Shown one piece after another: positions 7,972 through 16,646 of a DNA stretch of 64,000 bases. How positions within the stretch are numbered: the first letter of the stretch is position 1; each line of letters starts with the position of its first letter. The notes beneath the pieces were generated by a model that saw nothing but the letters and a program-made list of their open reading frames with translations, made no database searches and was not told the origin of the DNA. Source of the DNA: Fibrella rubiginis. GTDB taxonomy: Bacteria; Bacteroidota; Bacteroidia; Cytophagales; Spirosomataceae. The stretch is taken from assembly GCF_017353185.1 (NCBI RefSeq), contig NZ_JAFMYV010000002.1, forward strand, positions 727,100 through 791,099, in the 5' to 3' direction. A program made the position numbers and the translations under genes.

Positions 7972-9312
7972 TTAATTGCAATAGTCGCTGATGACTTTGT
8001 AGGCGGGGGTGTAGCCCAGTTCGCCCGACTTCGAGAGATCGAGGCAACCGCCGTTTTCGTCACCCAAACTATGCCGGATTATGCCCCGAATATAATACGC
8101 TTCGGCGTAGCGCGGGTTAAGTTTAATGGCACTGCTGCAATCGAGCAGAGCACCCTTCTGGTCATTCTGCGACGATTTGATCATACCGCGCGTGAAATAC
8201 GCCTCGGCATACGTCGGGTTGAGTTCAATGGCCTTGTTCAGATCGGCAATGGCCAGTTTGGCATCGCCCTGCTTGTTGCGGCTCACGGCCAGGCTGAAAT
8301 AAGCTTCCGAACGTTCGCCGGACAGTTCGTTGATTTTGTTGCGCTCCTGCACTACCGCCCGCAGGTTGTCGAGTGCCCCCCGGTTCAGGCGGCCGTTATA
8401 AAATACTTTGGTGTCGGTATTGGTGTTGTTGAGGTCAATGGCCTGGTTAAAGTCCTGCACGGCTCCTTTCTGATCGCCCAGCTTGCTGCGGCAGAAACCA
8501 CGCCCGTAGTAGCCCCGATGGCTGTTTTTGTCTAAACTAATGGCCCGGTCGAAGTCAATATTGGCCCCCTTGAAATCTTCGGTCTTCCCCTTGGCGAAAC
8601 CCCGATTCAGGTACGACTCAGTGTCTTCGGCGTTTAGTTCAATGGCTTTGTTCAGGTCGGCAATGGCACCCGTAAAATCGTTCAGTTCCACCCGCGAAGC
8701 GCCCCTTGCCGCATAGGCCTGACCACGCTTGGGGTTCAGTTCAATAAGCTTGGTAAAATCGGCCAGACTGCTCGAAAACTCTTCCAGTTTTTGCTTCGTA
8801 ATGCCCCGCGCGTAGAGGGCCGACTGGTTGTTGGGTTCCAGTTCCAGTGTACGGGTGAAATCCTGTAAAGCGCCCCGATACTGCTCCAGCCGGCTCCGGC
8901 TGGCGCCCCGGTTGTAATACGCCTGGGCTTCGTCGGGATTCAGTTCAATGGCCCGCCCGTAGTCGAGCAGGGCCGACCGGTGGTCATCCTGTTTGCTTTT
9001 GCTTACCCCCCGGCTCAGGTACGCCAGCGCATCTTTCGGGTTCAGTTCAATAGCCCGGTCATAGTCCAGAATAGCGCCGCGGTGGTCTTTCAGATTCGCT
9101 TTGGCCAGCCCCCGGTTGTAATAACTGGGGCCATTGTCGGGGTTCATGGTGATGGCCATGCTAAATGCCTGGAGCGCACCAGTGAAATCGCCGGAACGGC
9201 TTTTAGTTACACCACTTTCAAAATAATCGACCGCCGTTTGTTGTGCTTTCGCCTGTATTGACAAGACGCTGGCCGTAACAAGTACCAGTAATGACGTGTA
9301 GAATTTTAGCAT
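7972..9312 (-). CDS. Exported tetratricopeptide repeat protein
   Basis: The protein has 446 residues. The start at 9312 gives a clean signal peptide (MLKFYTSLLVLVTASVLS, ending AKAQ). The remainder is about eleven TPR units of 34 residues with the recurrent pattern AYYNRG ... AI.DY..AIELNP. The unit near residues 285-325 is broken by the longer stretch NTDTKVFYNGRLN. The C-terminus (GCLDLSKSGELGY ... YCN) resembles the end of many Bacteroidota TPR proteins. TPR arrays hold protein complexes together. It is co-directional with the response regulator 11 bases downstream, although the predicted compartments differ, so a direct contact is not implied. Confidence 0.92.
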   Translation of the reverse strand: MLKFYTSLLVLVTASVLSIQAKAQQTAVDYFESGVTKSRSGDFTGALQAFSMAITMNPDNGPSYYNRGLAKANLKDHRGAILDYDRAIELNPKDALAYLSRGVSKSKQDDHRSALLDYGRAIELNPDEAQAYYNRGASRSRLEQYRGALQDFTRTLELEPNNQSALYARGITKQKLEEFSSSLADFTKLIELNPKRGQAYAARGASRVELNDFTGAIADLNKAIELNAEDTESYLNRGFAKGKTEDFKGANIDFDRAISLDKNSHRGYYGRGFCRSKLGDQKGAVQDFNQAIDLNNTNTDTKVFYNGRLNRGALDNLRAVVQERNKINELSGERSEAYFSLAVSRNKQGDAKLAIADLNKAIELNPTYAEAYFTRGMIKSSQNDQKGALLDCSSAIKLNPRYAEAYYIRGIIRHSLGDENGGCLDLSKSGELGYTPAYKVISDYCN

Positions 9313-9532
9313 GGTTACAAGTGGGATTATATACAAGTATTTTCTGAGTAGATGGCCCATAAAATTACTATCCGGGATTGGCATGAACAACTTATGATTG
9401 ACTAATAAGTATTAATGACTATAGTAATGACAAAACGTATAAAGAGCAAACGGCGAATCAAGACATTATGTCATTAAAACATCATAAATTCTTTAAAAAC
9501 CAGACAACATGTCATCTTTTTTCCTTTGGCAG

Positions 9533-9540
9533 TACTTTTG
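9533..9540 (+). promoter_or_regulatory. Probable -7 promoter element of hsp20
   Basis: TACTTTTG matches the Bacteroidota -7 consensus TAnnTTTG, 49 bases before the hsp20 start. No convincing -33 TTTG is seen. The AT-rich stretch upstream contains ATGTCAT twice, which could be a regulator site. Confidence 0.5.
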
Positions 9541-9589
9541 CAAATAGGGAGATACAACCTGCTACTGAGCAGTTAAACAACAACAGACA

Positions 9590-10024
9590 ATGAACACCTT
9601 AGCACGCGTTAACACAATGCCTACCTTATTCGACACCTTCTTTGGCCCCTCATTGGCCAACCGTCCCTACGTAGTGAACTACCGCAAACCAGCCTCCACT
9701 GGCCCGGCTGTAAACGTAAAAGAGACGGATACGCACTTTGTGCTTGAAGTAGCGGCCCCCGGTGCGCAGAAAGAGCAGTTTACCCTGAACGTAACCCAGC
9801 AGGTGCTGACGCTGGCGCTCAAGAATGAGCAGGCCACCGAAGAGGCAAATGCAGGTTACGTAAGGAAAGAGTTTGGTTTCCAGGCTTTCGAACGCAGCTT
9901 CCGTCTGCCTAAAAACGTCGATGCCAACGCCATCAAAGCCACTTACGAAGCCGGTATTCTAACCGTTGAATTACCCAAAGTGGAAGAGAAACAACCCGAA
10001 GTGAAGCAAATTGAAATTGCTTAA
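9590..10024 (+). CDS. Hsp20/alpha-crystallin family small heat shock protein
   Basis: This is an ATP-independent holdase of 144 residues that binds unfolding proteins in the cytoplasm. The alpha-crystallin domain runs from about residue 35 to 135: PAVNVKETDTHFVLEVAAPG, VLTLALK, then FGFQAFERSFRLP and YEAGILTVELPK. The C-terminal IEIA resembles the I-x-I tail used for oligomerisation. The N-terminus is short (FDTFFGPS). It is a single gene with its own promoter-like element. Confidence 0.95.
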   Translation: MNTLARVNTMPTLFDTFFGPSLANRPYVVNYRKPASTGPAVNVKETDTHFVLEVAAPGAQKEQFTLNVTQQVLTLALKNEQATEEANAGYVRKEFGFQAFERSFRLPKNVDANAIKATYEAGILTVELPKVEEKQPEVKQIEIA

Positions 10025-10037
10025 GGAGGGTAGGTAC

Positions 10038-10128
10038 GTTTAAAGTCTAACGTCCAAGGTCTAAAGTTGCTTCGCGCGCCATCGTAATGCGCGAAGCAAC
10101 TTTAGACCTTGGACGTTAGACTTTAAAC
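10038..10128. repeat. Perfect 40-bp inverted repeat with heptad arms
   Basis: The arms are 10038-10077 and 10089-10128 with an 11-nt loop, and all 40 bases pair. Each arm is a series of 7-mers (GTTTAAA, then GTCTAAC, then GTCCAAG, then GTCTAAA, then GTTGCTT) closing in CGCGC. It fills the gap between the convergent hsp20 and pyrR genes. It is the cleanest example of the family. Confidence 0.95.
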
Positions 10129-10134
10129 TCGTTC

Positions 10135-10695
10135 CTACGCTTTATCAATCAGCCAGACGCGATCTGTTTCGGCTCCCTGTTCGGTCCACTCTACCAGCAC
10201 GCGTTGCGTATCCAGGGTCTGAACGCGCTGCCCTACGTAGTCGGGCTTGATGGGCAGGTCACGGTTAAACTGGCGATCAATGAGCACCATCAACTCTACC
10301 TTGCGGGGCCGCCCAAACGCCGACATGGCATCGAGCGCGGCGCGGACCATGCGGCCAGTAGCCATAACATCGTCGATCAGAATGACGCGCTTGTCTTCGA
10401 TCAGAAATGGCACGTGGGTGGTGTTGGGGCGCAGCGGGGCATCGCGCCGCCGAAAATCGTCGCGGTAGAACGTAGCGTCCAGATAGCCCAGGGGGACGTT
10501 GTGAGCCGGATAACGGCCGGCCAGTGTCCGGTTTAGCTCGCGCACCACACGTTCGGCAAAATAAATGCCGCGTGGTTGTAGTCCCAATACCACCGAATTG
10601 GCAAAATCGGTGTGATTTTCGATCAACTCCTGGCTTAGTCGGCTGATCACAATTTCCAACAATGGACTGGCCAGTACAAGGCGTTTCTGGTTCAT
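10135..10695 (-). CDS. pyrR: PyrR-type phosphoribosyltransferase
   Basis: This 186-residue protein is of the PyrR family (uracil phosphoribosyltransferase fold). The PRPP-binding motif is VILIDDVMATGRMVRAALDA; the flexible loop and hood elements FYRDDFRRRD and TTHVPFLIEDK match PyrR. In Gram-positive bacteria PyrR binds pyr mRNA and attenuates transcription. In Bacteroidota it often stands apart from pyr genes, as here, so it may act mainly as an enzyme or regulate in trans. The start ATG at 10695 faces pth, and the 83-bp gap holds both promoters. Confidence 0.9.
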   Translation of the reverse strand: MNQKRLVLASPLLEIVISRLSQELIENHTDFANSVVLGLQPRGIYFAERVVRELNRTLAGRYPAHNVPLGYLDATFYRDDFRRRDAPLRPNTTHVPFLIEDKRVILIDDVMATGRMVRAALDAMSAFGRPRKVELMVLIDRQFNRDLPIKPDYVGQRVQTLDTQRVLVEWTEQGAETDRVWLIDKA

Positions 10696-10749
10696 GGGTT
10701 AAAAGTAGGTTTCCGCTCGTATTTTATCCGAACAACCCGCTGAATTCCC

Positions 10750-10757
10750 CAAATTTG
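10750..10757 (+). promoter_or_regulatory. Possible -7 promoter element of pth
   Basis: CAAATTTG differs by one base from TAnnTTTG and lies 21 bases before the pth start codon. The match is weak. Confidence 0.35.
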
Positions 10758-10778
10758 TGCCTTCTTGCCAGTATCTCT

Positions 10779-11339
10779 ATGAAATTTTTGATCGTTGGTC
10801 TGGGCAACATTGGCCCGGAATATGCCCTTACCCGCCACAATGCGGGCTTTATGGTGCTCGACCGGCTTGCCGCGCAACACGGTTTTTCGTTCACGATGAA
10901 CCGACTGGCCTACACCGCTGCCTGGTCATACAAAGGCAAGCAACTGTTTTTTATCAAGCCCACCACGTTTATGAACCTGAGCGGCAAGGCAGTGGCCTAT
11001 TATATGAAGCAGGAAAACATCCCGGTCGACAACATCCTCGTTATCTCCGACGATAAGGATATCGACTTTGGCAAACTGCGCATGAAGCCCAAGGGGTCAG
11101 CGGGCGGGCACAACGGTTTGCGCAACATCGACGAAGTGCTCGCCACCCAACAATACGCCCGGCTGCGGTTCGGAATTGGCAACGCTTTCTCGCGCGGGCG
11201 GCAGATTGATTTCGTCCTGGGCCAGTTTCCTGACAGCGAATTAGCGATGCTACCAGAGGTGCTGGACCGCGCTGGCGATGCAGCATTGGCTTTTTGTACT
11301 ATGGGCATACAGCAGGCCATGAATAATTTTAACCAATAA
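10779..11339 (+). CDS. pth: Peptidyl-tRNA hydrolase
   Basis: This enzyme releases peptides from peptidyl-tRNA that has dropped off the ribosome. The ATG at 10779 gives the canonical start MKFLIVGLGNIGPEY and a typical 186-residue protein; an upstream in-frame start would run through the promoter. The catalytic His is in TRHNAGF, FIKPTTFMNLSG binds the acceptor stem, and the second active-site region reads ISDDKDIDFGKLR. GSAGGHNGLRNI and FGIGNAF are conserved. It is divergent from pyrR. Confidence 0.97.
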   Translation: MKFLIVGLGNIGPEYALTRHNAGFMVLDRLAAQHGFSFTMNRLAYTAAWSYKGKQLFFIKPTTFMNLSGKAVAYYMKQENIPVDNILVISDDKDIDFGKLRMKPKGSAGGHNGLRNIDEVLATQQYARLRFGIGNAFSRGRQIDFVLGQFPDSELAMLPEVLDRAGDAALAFCTMGIQQAMNNFNQ

Positions 11340-11580
11340 TTGACTTTTTTGAAGAACTTTCAAAAAACTTAAAAAAGTACAATTGGTATATACGAGCAAA
11401 TACTTACCAAATAATCTATTGATTAAACAACACAAACAGAGCAATCGTAAGCCTTATACGGCATTTTCGAGGATATAATTCAGAATATTATTTTGAAAGG
11501 CCCCTATAGAGTACGCATCAAATATAAACTAATCGGGGTCTGGCCCTGTTCTATTACTGAATACCAAATAGAACAAAACA

Positions 11581-12015
11581 ATGAAATCGCGTGTTATCTT
11601 TGCGTCGTTGATTCTTGGATTAGCATTAACGACCACGGCAAACGCGGCTACCACCATCTCTGATGATAGTCCGGCTGCCAACAAATCGGCAGCTACCCTG
11701 CTGGTTAATGGATCGGAAAAGCAGTTTGCTCACTTTATCGAGCAGCACGCCAACCGCTTCAGCCACACATCGGCCTGGCAGACATACATGAATGTCGTGT
11801 CGATGTACAATCAAAATCCGGTTGATGTGCTGCGTTTGTCAGCCGCTGACCGTGCCGAGTTTGTCAAAGCATCTTCGGTTGTTTCTGGCCAATTGGCGAA
11901 GCAAAAACAACCTGAAGCAAGCCAATGGGCAGGCCAGGTTAACAACACAGTTCGTACGTTAACGTACTTCTGGACAGTCAGTCAGGATCAGGCGCAACTG
12001 CCTGAAAATGAGTAA
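11581..12015 (+). CDS. Unknown small exported protein
   Basis: This 144-residue protein has a signal peptide (residues 1-22, ending ANA-A). I recognise no domain. The mature part is polar and looks all-helical (EKQFAHFIEQHANRF, then SAADRAEFVKASSVVS), with no cysteine. The 241-bp gap upstream is AT-rich, lacks an obvious promoter consensus, and contains one weak hairpin close to the end of pth. A good rho-independent terminator follows. Confidence 0.7.
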   Translation: MKSRVIFASLILGLALTTTANAATTISDDSPAANKSAATLLVNGSEKQFAHFIEQHANRFSHTSAWQTYMNVVSMYNQNPVDVLRLSAADRAEFVKASSVVSGQLAKQKQPEASQWAGQVNNTVRTLTYFWTVSQDQAQLPENE

Positions 12016-12112
12016 CTGAAAAAATACACCCATTCAATTGGGTTATTGGAACAAGAATGAGTTTAAGTTAGTTTTTCAAGTAGAAAAGGTTAAGGGTTTA
12101 GGAATAGTCAGC

Positions 12113-12147
12113 AAAGAGCCGGGTCAGTGATCCGGCTCTTTCTTTTT
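12113..12147 (+). terminator. Rho-independent terminator
   Basis: A hairpin with arms AAAGAGCCGG and CCGGCTCTTT, followed by CTTTTTG, lies about 100 bases after the stop of the preceding gene. Confidence 0.8.
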
Positions 12148-12197
12148 GTTTTGTTGCCAGGCGTGGAGTTACATTGGTCTTTCAAAAACCCTGATCC

Positions 12198-13652
12198 ATG
12201 TATTTAAGAGTACTGTTACTGCTCGTCTTTTTTGGCTCCTGCCTGCCTCTCTTTGCTCAGTCTGTCAATACGGTTCGGCTGTACCCCCAGAATCCGCACT
12301 ACCTGTCCTACCGTGGGCAGCCCATCATACTGCTTGGCTCCGGCGAACACTACGGCTCAGTCGTCAATCTCGACTTCGACTTTAAAAAATACCTGCAGGC
12401 TACCGCCGCCGATGGCATGAACACCACCCGGCTATTTACGGGTGCCTACGTGGAAAAGCTGGGCGATTTCGGCATTCAGAAAAATACGCTGGCCCCCGCA
12501 GCTGGCCGACTGGTGCTTCCCTGGAAACGGAGCAACGCCCCCGGCTACGCACTGGGCGGCAACAAGTTCGATCTGGGCACGTGGGATGAAGCCTATTTTA
12601 CGCGTCTCGCCGACTTTGTGACTGAAGCGCAACAACGGGGCGTTATCGTGGAAGTCAATCTATTCTCGGCCCACTACAGCGATGGCTGGAAATACAGCGC
12701 ATTCAATCCTAAAAACAACGTTAACGCTACTGATTCAGTCCAATCAACGGCGGTGAATACCCTTCAGAATGGCACCATTCTGGCTCATCAGGAGCGCTAC
12801 GTTCGCGAGATTGTGCGGCGCCTGAACCGGTTCGACAATATCTATTTCGAGATTCAGAACGAACCCTGGGCCGACCAGACAGATGTGGTCCGGATGCACA
12901 ACGCCTATGGCCCTGCCACCGACTGGCGAAGCACCTTACAGGTAGTATCGCAACGCTCGAACGACTGGCAGCGGCGGGTGGCAGCCTGGATCACCGACGA
13001 AGAGAAACGGCTGCCCATCCGGCATTTGATTTCGCAGGATATCAGCAACTTTCACTACCCCATTACCAACCCCGACCCCAATGTGTCAATTTTCACGTTT
13101 CACTACGCCTCCCCCGAAACCGTTGGTGAAAACAGCTATCTGAACAAAGTCATCGGCTTCAACGAAACCGGCTTTGCTGGTCAGGCCGACTCAACCTACC
13201 GGCGGCAGGCATGGCGGTTTTTGTTCAGCGGCGGGGGTCTGTTCAATCAGCTCGACTACAGCTATGCCGTTGGCTCCGAGACGGGCACCGACAGCGTAGG
13301 CACGTCGCCGGGTGGTGGTGGACCAGCCCTGCGGGCGCAACTCAACGTTTTAGTAAAATTGCTTAAAGCACTTACCGTTAGCCAGTTAATGCCTGACAAT
13401 ACGATCGTAAAAGCCGCACCCGGCACCCAGACGTGGGCCATGGGCGATGGCAAAACCCGGTGGGCGATCTACTGCGAAACGCTGGCCGCAAAGCCCTATA
13501 ACCTGGTGCTAAGCCTACCCAAAGGCAGCTACGAAGCCGAATGGATCGACGCTACAACCGGTAGGTCATTACAAAAAACGGCCGTAGTCAACGGCGTTGT
13601 GCAAGCGCCAGCCGGCGTAGCTGACCGGGTTGTGTTGGTCAGGAAAAAGTAG
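12198..13652 (+). CDS. Secreted TIM-barrel glycoside hydrolase (clan GH-A-like)
   Basis: The 484-residue protein has a signal peptide (MYLRVLLLLVFFGSCLPLFAQ). The barrel opens with YLSYRGQPIILLGSGEHYG, typical of GH5- or DUF4038-like enzymes. The likely acid/base is Glu222 in FEIQNEPW, and the likely nucleophile is Glu323 in IGFNETGF; the spacing of about 100 residues fits clan GH-A. A short C-terminal beta domain (residues 400-484, KPYNLVLSLPKGSYEAEWID) resembles the accessory sandwich of such enzymes. The polysaccharide substrate is unknown and no SusC/D pair is adjacent. It is probably periplasmic or surface-exposed. Confidence 0.85.
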   Translation: MYLRVLLLLVFFGSCLPLFAQSVNTVRLYPQNPHYLSYRGQPIILLGSGEHYGSVVNLDFDFKKYLQATAADGMNTTRLFTGAYVEKLGDFGIQKNTLAPAAGRLVLPWKRSNAPGYALGGNKFDLGTWDEAYFTRLADFVTEAQQRGVIVEVNLFSAHYSDGWKYSAFNPKNNVNATDSVQSTAVNTLQNGTILAHQERYVREIVRRLNRFDNIYFEIQNEPWADQTDVVRMHNAYGPATDWRSTLQVVSQRSNDWQRRVAAWITDEEKRLPIRHLISQDISNFHYPITNPDPNVSIFTFHYASPETVGENSYLNKVIGFNETGFAGQADSTYRRQAWRFLFSGGGLFNQLDYSYAVGSETGTDSVGTSPGGGGPALRAQLNVLVKLLKALTVSQLMPDNTIVKAAPGTQTWAMGDGKTRWAIYCETLAAKPYNLVLSLPKGSYEAEWIDATTGRSLQKTAVVNGVVQAPAGVADRVVLVRKK

Positions 13653-13690
13653 TCTGGCGTTTTTCCGGTTCGCCAGTTGAAAACGCGGCA

Positions 13691-14677
13691 CTACGTTCTC
13701 TTCCCTGCCACCGCTTTTTTCAGAATCTTCCAGTACCCTGTTTCCAGTACACCTTCGTCGAAATAACCGCGTGAGAGGAGTATACGGTGCAGCCTGGGGT
13801 AGTTGTAGGGCGGGGCGGCCATCATCAGGTGGTGCTCGGCGTGGTAGTTAACGTGGTGGGGAGCAAACAACAGCCGCTCCAAAAAATTGGCATAGGTGGT
13901 GCGGGTGTTTTTGTGCGGATTTTCCTGCTCCTCCACCACGCTGTGTTCAGCCATCGACCGCACCCGGAGCGAGACATTGTAGGTGGTCAGCAGCGCGCCA
14001 ATCCAAAGTAGATAAAGCCATCCCGCGCCACACAGCCAAAGCAGGGCAAACAACAATCCATTGGCAGTCAGCGGTCCACGCAGGTTTTTCCAGCCCAGCC
14101 GAAGATGGTCCCACGCCGATCTTTTCTGTAGCCACTGCGCCGCGCCGCCCAGCGAATAAGACAAATACCCAGCGTGCATGCTCAGTACGGCCAACTGCCC
14201 TTTAATGCCCGTGGCCCCCGACAGATCGCGCGCAAATTTCCGGACCATGCTCAAGGCGGTGGTGGGGTAACCTTTGGTCAGGCTGAGGTCGGGGTCGTTG
14301 TGTAGCCCTGCGAATTTGTGATGCTGCAGGTGGTAGGGGCGGTATTGTTCCACGTTCTGCAAAATCGGGTAGCTGCCCAGCCAGTTGCCCGCCAGTGTAT
14401 TCCAGCGGGCTGAGGTGAAATACGCGTTGTGCGAACAGTCGTGCATAATAATGGCGCAGGCTAACTGCTTGCCGCCCAGCACGATCAGGGCGGCCAGGAT
14501 GGTGATGGGGTTCGGAAAGAAGCCTGCCAATGCGAAAGCGGCAGCGATCCAGCCCCAGGTAGTGGCCAACTCACCAACGGCCCGCCAGTCCGACTTCCGC
14601 ATGATTGCGTCGACCTCCTGCCGCGATAAGTATTGTTTGATGGTTTGGCTATACCAACCCATATGCGACGTTTCCAT
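13691..14677 (-). CDS. Membrane fatty acid desaturase
   Basis: The 328-residue integral membrane protein carries the three histidine boxes of the family: HDCSH, then HLQHH, then HAEHH. These bind the di-iron centre that inserts a double bond into an acyl chain. Hydrophobic segments lie at WGWIAAAFALAGF, ILAALIVLGG and LLFALLWLCGAGWLYLLWIGA. The first ATG (14677) or the one at residue 6 could be the start. It is divergent from the Rieske-FAD oxidoreductase gene; whether that protein supplies its electrons is speculation. The intergenic region contains a large inverted repeat. Confidence 0.93.
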   Translation of the reverse strand: METSHMGWYSQTIKQYLSRQEVDAIMRKSDWRAVGELATTWGWIAAAFALAGFFPNPITILAALIVLGGKQLACAIIMHDCSHNAYFTSARWNTLAGNWLGSYPILQNVEQYRPYHLQHHKFAGLHNDPDLSLTKGYPTTALSMVRKFARDLSGATGIKGQLAVLSMHAGYLSYSLGGAAQWLQKRSAWDHLRLGWKNLRGPLTANGLLFALLWLCGAGWLYLLWIGALLTTYNVSLRVRSMAEHSVVEEQENPHKNTRTTYANFLERLLFAPHHVNYHAEHHLMMAAPPYNYPRLHRILLSRGYFDEGVLETGYWKILKKAVAGKRT

Positions 14678-14691
14678 AGGCTAAAGATACG

Positions 14692-14923
14692 ACGTTGGAG
14701 GCTGGATGCTGGACGTTGGATGTTGGATAGTGGACGTTGGAGGCTTCGCGCTACGTGCCCTTCGACAAGCTCAGGGTGACAGCCCATCTAATGCAGTTCA
14801 GGTAAATTGATTCTAGTTTCCTGTCACCCTGAGCTTGTCGAAGGGCACGTAGCGCGAAGCCTCCAACATCCAGCAGCCAATAGCCAGCCTCCAGCAACTA
14901 CTATCCAACATCCAATATCCGCT
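14692..14923. repeat. Inverted repeat: heptad arms plus conserved core with 40-nt loop
   Basis: The left arm starts with seven 7-mers (for example ACGTTGG and ATGTTGG), and the right arm ends with nine matching 7-mers (for example ATCCAAC). The inner stem 14737-14781 with 14822-14866 pairs perfectly over 45 bp. It contains GCTTCGCG and then a core including CCTTCGACAAGCTCAGGGTG. The 40-nt loop is identical to the loop of the repeat at 28367-28512. It lies in the divergent gap between the desaturase and the Rieske oxidoreductase. Confidence 0.93.
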
Positions 14924-14992
14924 TTCCCCTACTTTTTTAACCAATCCCACGAATCGTGGTTTGTCTAGTTGATCACTAGACCATTAACCACC

Positions 14993-16573
14993 ATGACTGA
15001 AATTGCCGTAGCCCATACCAACGACCTGGCCGATGGACAGCTAAAAGAAGTAACCGCTGGCGACACCAAGCTGCTGTTGGCCCGTGTGGGTACCGATGTG
15101 TTTGCCGTTGGTGCTGTTTGCCCGCACCTGCAGGCCCCACTAGCCAAGGGGTTGCTTTGCGGCAAACGCCTCTACTGCCCCTGGCACCACAGCAGCTTCG
15201 ATATTGGCACCGGCCACCTGATCGAACCGCCCTCGCTCGACGGTCTTTCCACCTACCCTGCCCGCGAAGCCGACGGACAAATTTGGGTGCAACTTCCCGA
15301 CAACGAGAAAGCCCCGGCAGAACCGGCTATGGCTTCCGCGAAAGTCAATTCCCGGCAGTCAGTGTTGATTTTGGGTGGTGGCGCGGCTGGTTTTTTTGCG
15401 GCACAGACCCTACGTGAACGTGGATTTAGCGGGCGAATCAGCCTGGTTCTGCGCGAAGATCACCTACCCTACGACCGTACTAAACTGAGCAAGGCTTACC
15501 TGAACGGCAAGGCCACTGCCGACAAACTGCCCCTGCGCAACGAGGATTTTTTCAAAGATGCCGACATCGACGTTTTACTGGGCAAGGAGGCCACACAAGT
15601 GGCTACAGACACGCGTACGATCTCGTTTAAAGACGGCACCACCTTACCCTACGATCAGTTGCTGCTTGCTACCGGAAGCACCCCCAACACCCTGCCCGTA
15701 CCCGGTGCCGACCTGCCCGGCGTGCACACCCTACGTTCGCAGGACGATGCTGCGCAACTGCTTGACCAGTTGAAACCCGACGCTCGTGTGGTAATTGTTG
15801 GGGCCAGTTTCATTGGATTAGAAGTAGCTGCCAGTCTTCGGCAACGCAATTTGCCGGTAACAATAACCTCACCCGAAAAACTACCATTTGAGAAACTACT
15901 TGGCGCTGAAATTGGGCAGATGTTTCAACGTATGCACGAAAAAAACGGAGTTAATTTTCGTTTGGGCACCCAAATAGTAACCATTCAGGGCCAGGAATAC
16001 GTTGACACTATTTTACTTGACAATGGTGAAACTATGTCTACTGATCTGGTCATTGTGGGCATTGGTGTAAAGCCAAACACAGGCTTTTTACAAGGCTTAC
16101 AATTAAACGAAAAAGATCATAGTATTTCCGTCGATGAACATCTGCGGGCGGCGGAAGGACTGTATGTCGCGGGTGATATTGCCCGCTTTCCAGGCGCGCA
16201 AAACGACGGAACACCCATCCGCATCGAACACTGGCGGACGGCCCTGCAACAGGGCCGAACGGCCGCGCTAAACATGATGGGTCTACCCGAAAGCACAGCC
16301 GACTATGTTCCGTTTTTCTGGACAAACCAGTATGACAAACGGCTCTCCTACGTGGGTCATGCCGAGGATTGGGATGATCTCTTTATCGACGGTTCGGTAG
16401 CCGACCAGACGTTTCTGGCGTTCTACAGCAAGGCGGGAAAGGTGCTCGCCGTGGCTAGCATGAACCGCGACCAGGAGTCAATTGCCATTGAAGAGTTGAT
16501 GCGCATAAAAACAATGCCTGATGCGGCATCAATAAGAAACAAACTACCTGACTTTAAAGCACTTGTATACTAA
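14993..16573 (+). CDS. Rieske-domain FAD-dependent oxidoreductase (AIFM3-like fusion)
   Basis: The 526-residue fusion has an N-terminal Rieske [2Fe-2S] domain with ligands Cys43, His45, Cys62 and His65 (CPHL and CPWHH). A pyridine-nucleotide disulfide oxidoreductase module follows from about residue 120. It has the FAD motif GGGAAGFFAAQ, LLATGS, an NAD(P)H-binding VIVGASFIGLEVAAS and GLYVAGDIARF. The last 100 residues are a reductase C-terminal domain. It probably moves electrons from NAD(P)H through FAD to the Rieske cluster in the cytoplasm. The acceptor is unknown. The ATG at 14993 is preferred over an upstream start because it follows ACCACC and begins the Rieske fold directly. Confidence 0.93.
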   Translation: MTEIAVAHTNDLADGQLKEVTAGDTKLLLARVGTDVFAVGAVCPHLQAPLAKGLLCGKRLYCPWHHSSFDIGTGHLIEPPSLDGLSTYPAREADGQIWVQLPDNEKAPAEPAMASAKVNSRQSVLILGGGAAGFFAAQTLRERGFSGRISLVLREDHLPYDRTKLSKAYLNGKATADKLPLRNEDFFKDADIDVLLGKEATQVATDTRTISFKDGTTLPYDQLLLATGSTPNTLPVPGADLPGVHTLRSQDDAAQLLDQLKPDARVVIVGASFIGLEVAASLRQRNLPVTITSPEKLPFEKLLGAEIGQMFQRMHEKNGVNFRLGTQIVTIQGQEYVDTILLDNGETMSTDLVIVGIGVKPNTGFLQGLQLNEKDHSISVDEHLRAAEGLYVAGDIARFPGAQNDGTPIRIEHWRTALQQGRTAALNMMGLPESTADYVPFFWTNQYDKRLSYVGHAEDWDDLFIDGSVADQTFLAFYSKAGKVLAVASMNRDQESIAIEELMRIKTMPDAASIRNKLPDFKALVY

Positions 16574-16593
16574 AGCAAAGCCATATAAACATC

Positions 16594-16625
16594 AAAATCC
16601 CGCCTGTGAACAGGCGGGATTTTGT
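16594..16625. terminator. Bidirectional rho-independent terminator
   Basis: A 13-bp stem (16594-16606 with 16611-16623) with a TGAA loop, A-rich on the left and T-rich on the right, lies between the convergent genes ending at 16573 and 16647. Confidence 0.88.
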
Positions 16626-16646
16626 GTACTTAACAGGGTTAACTAC

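Noticed and set aside
14692..14923. An insertion sequence
   Set aside because: No transposase gene or target duplication can be seen. It is a palindrome only.
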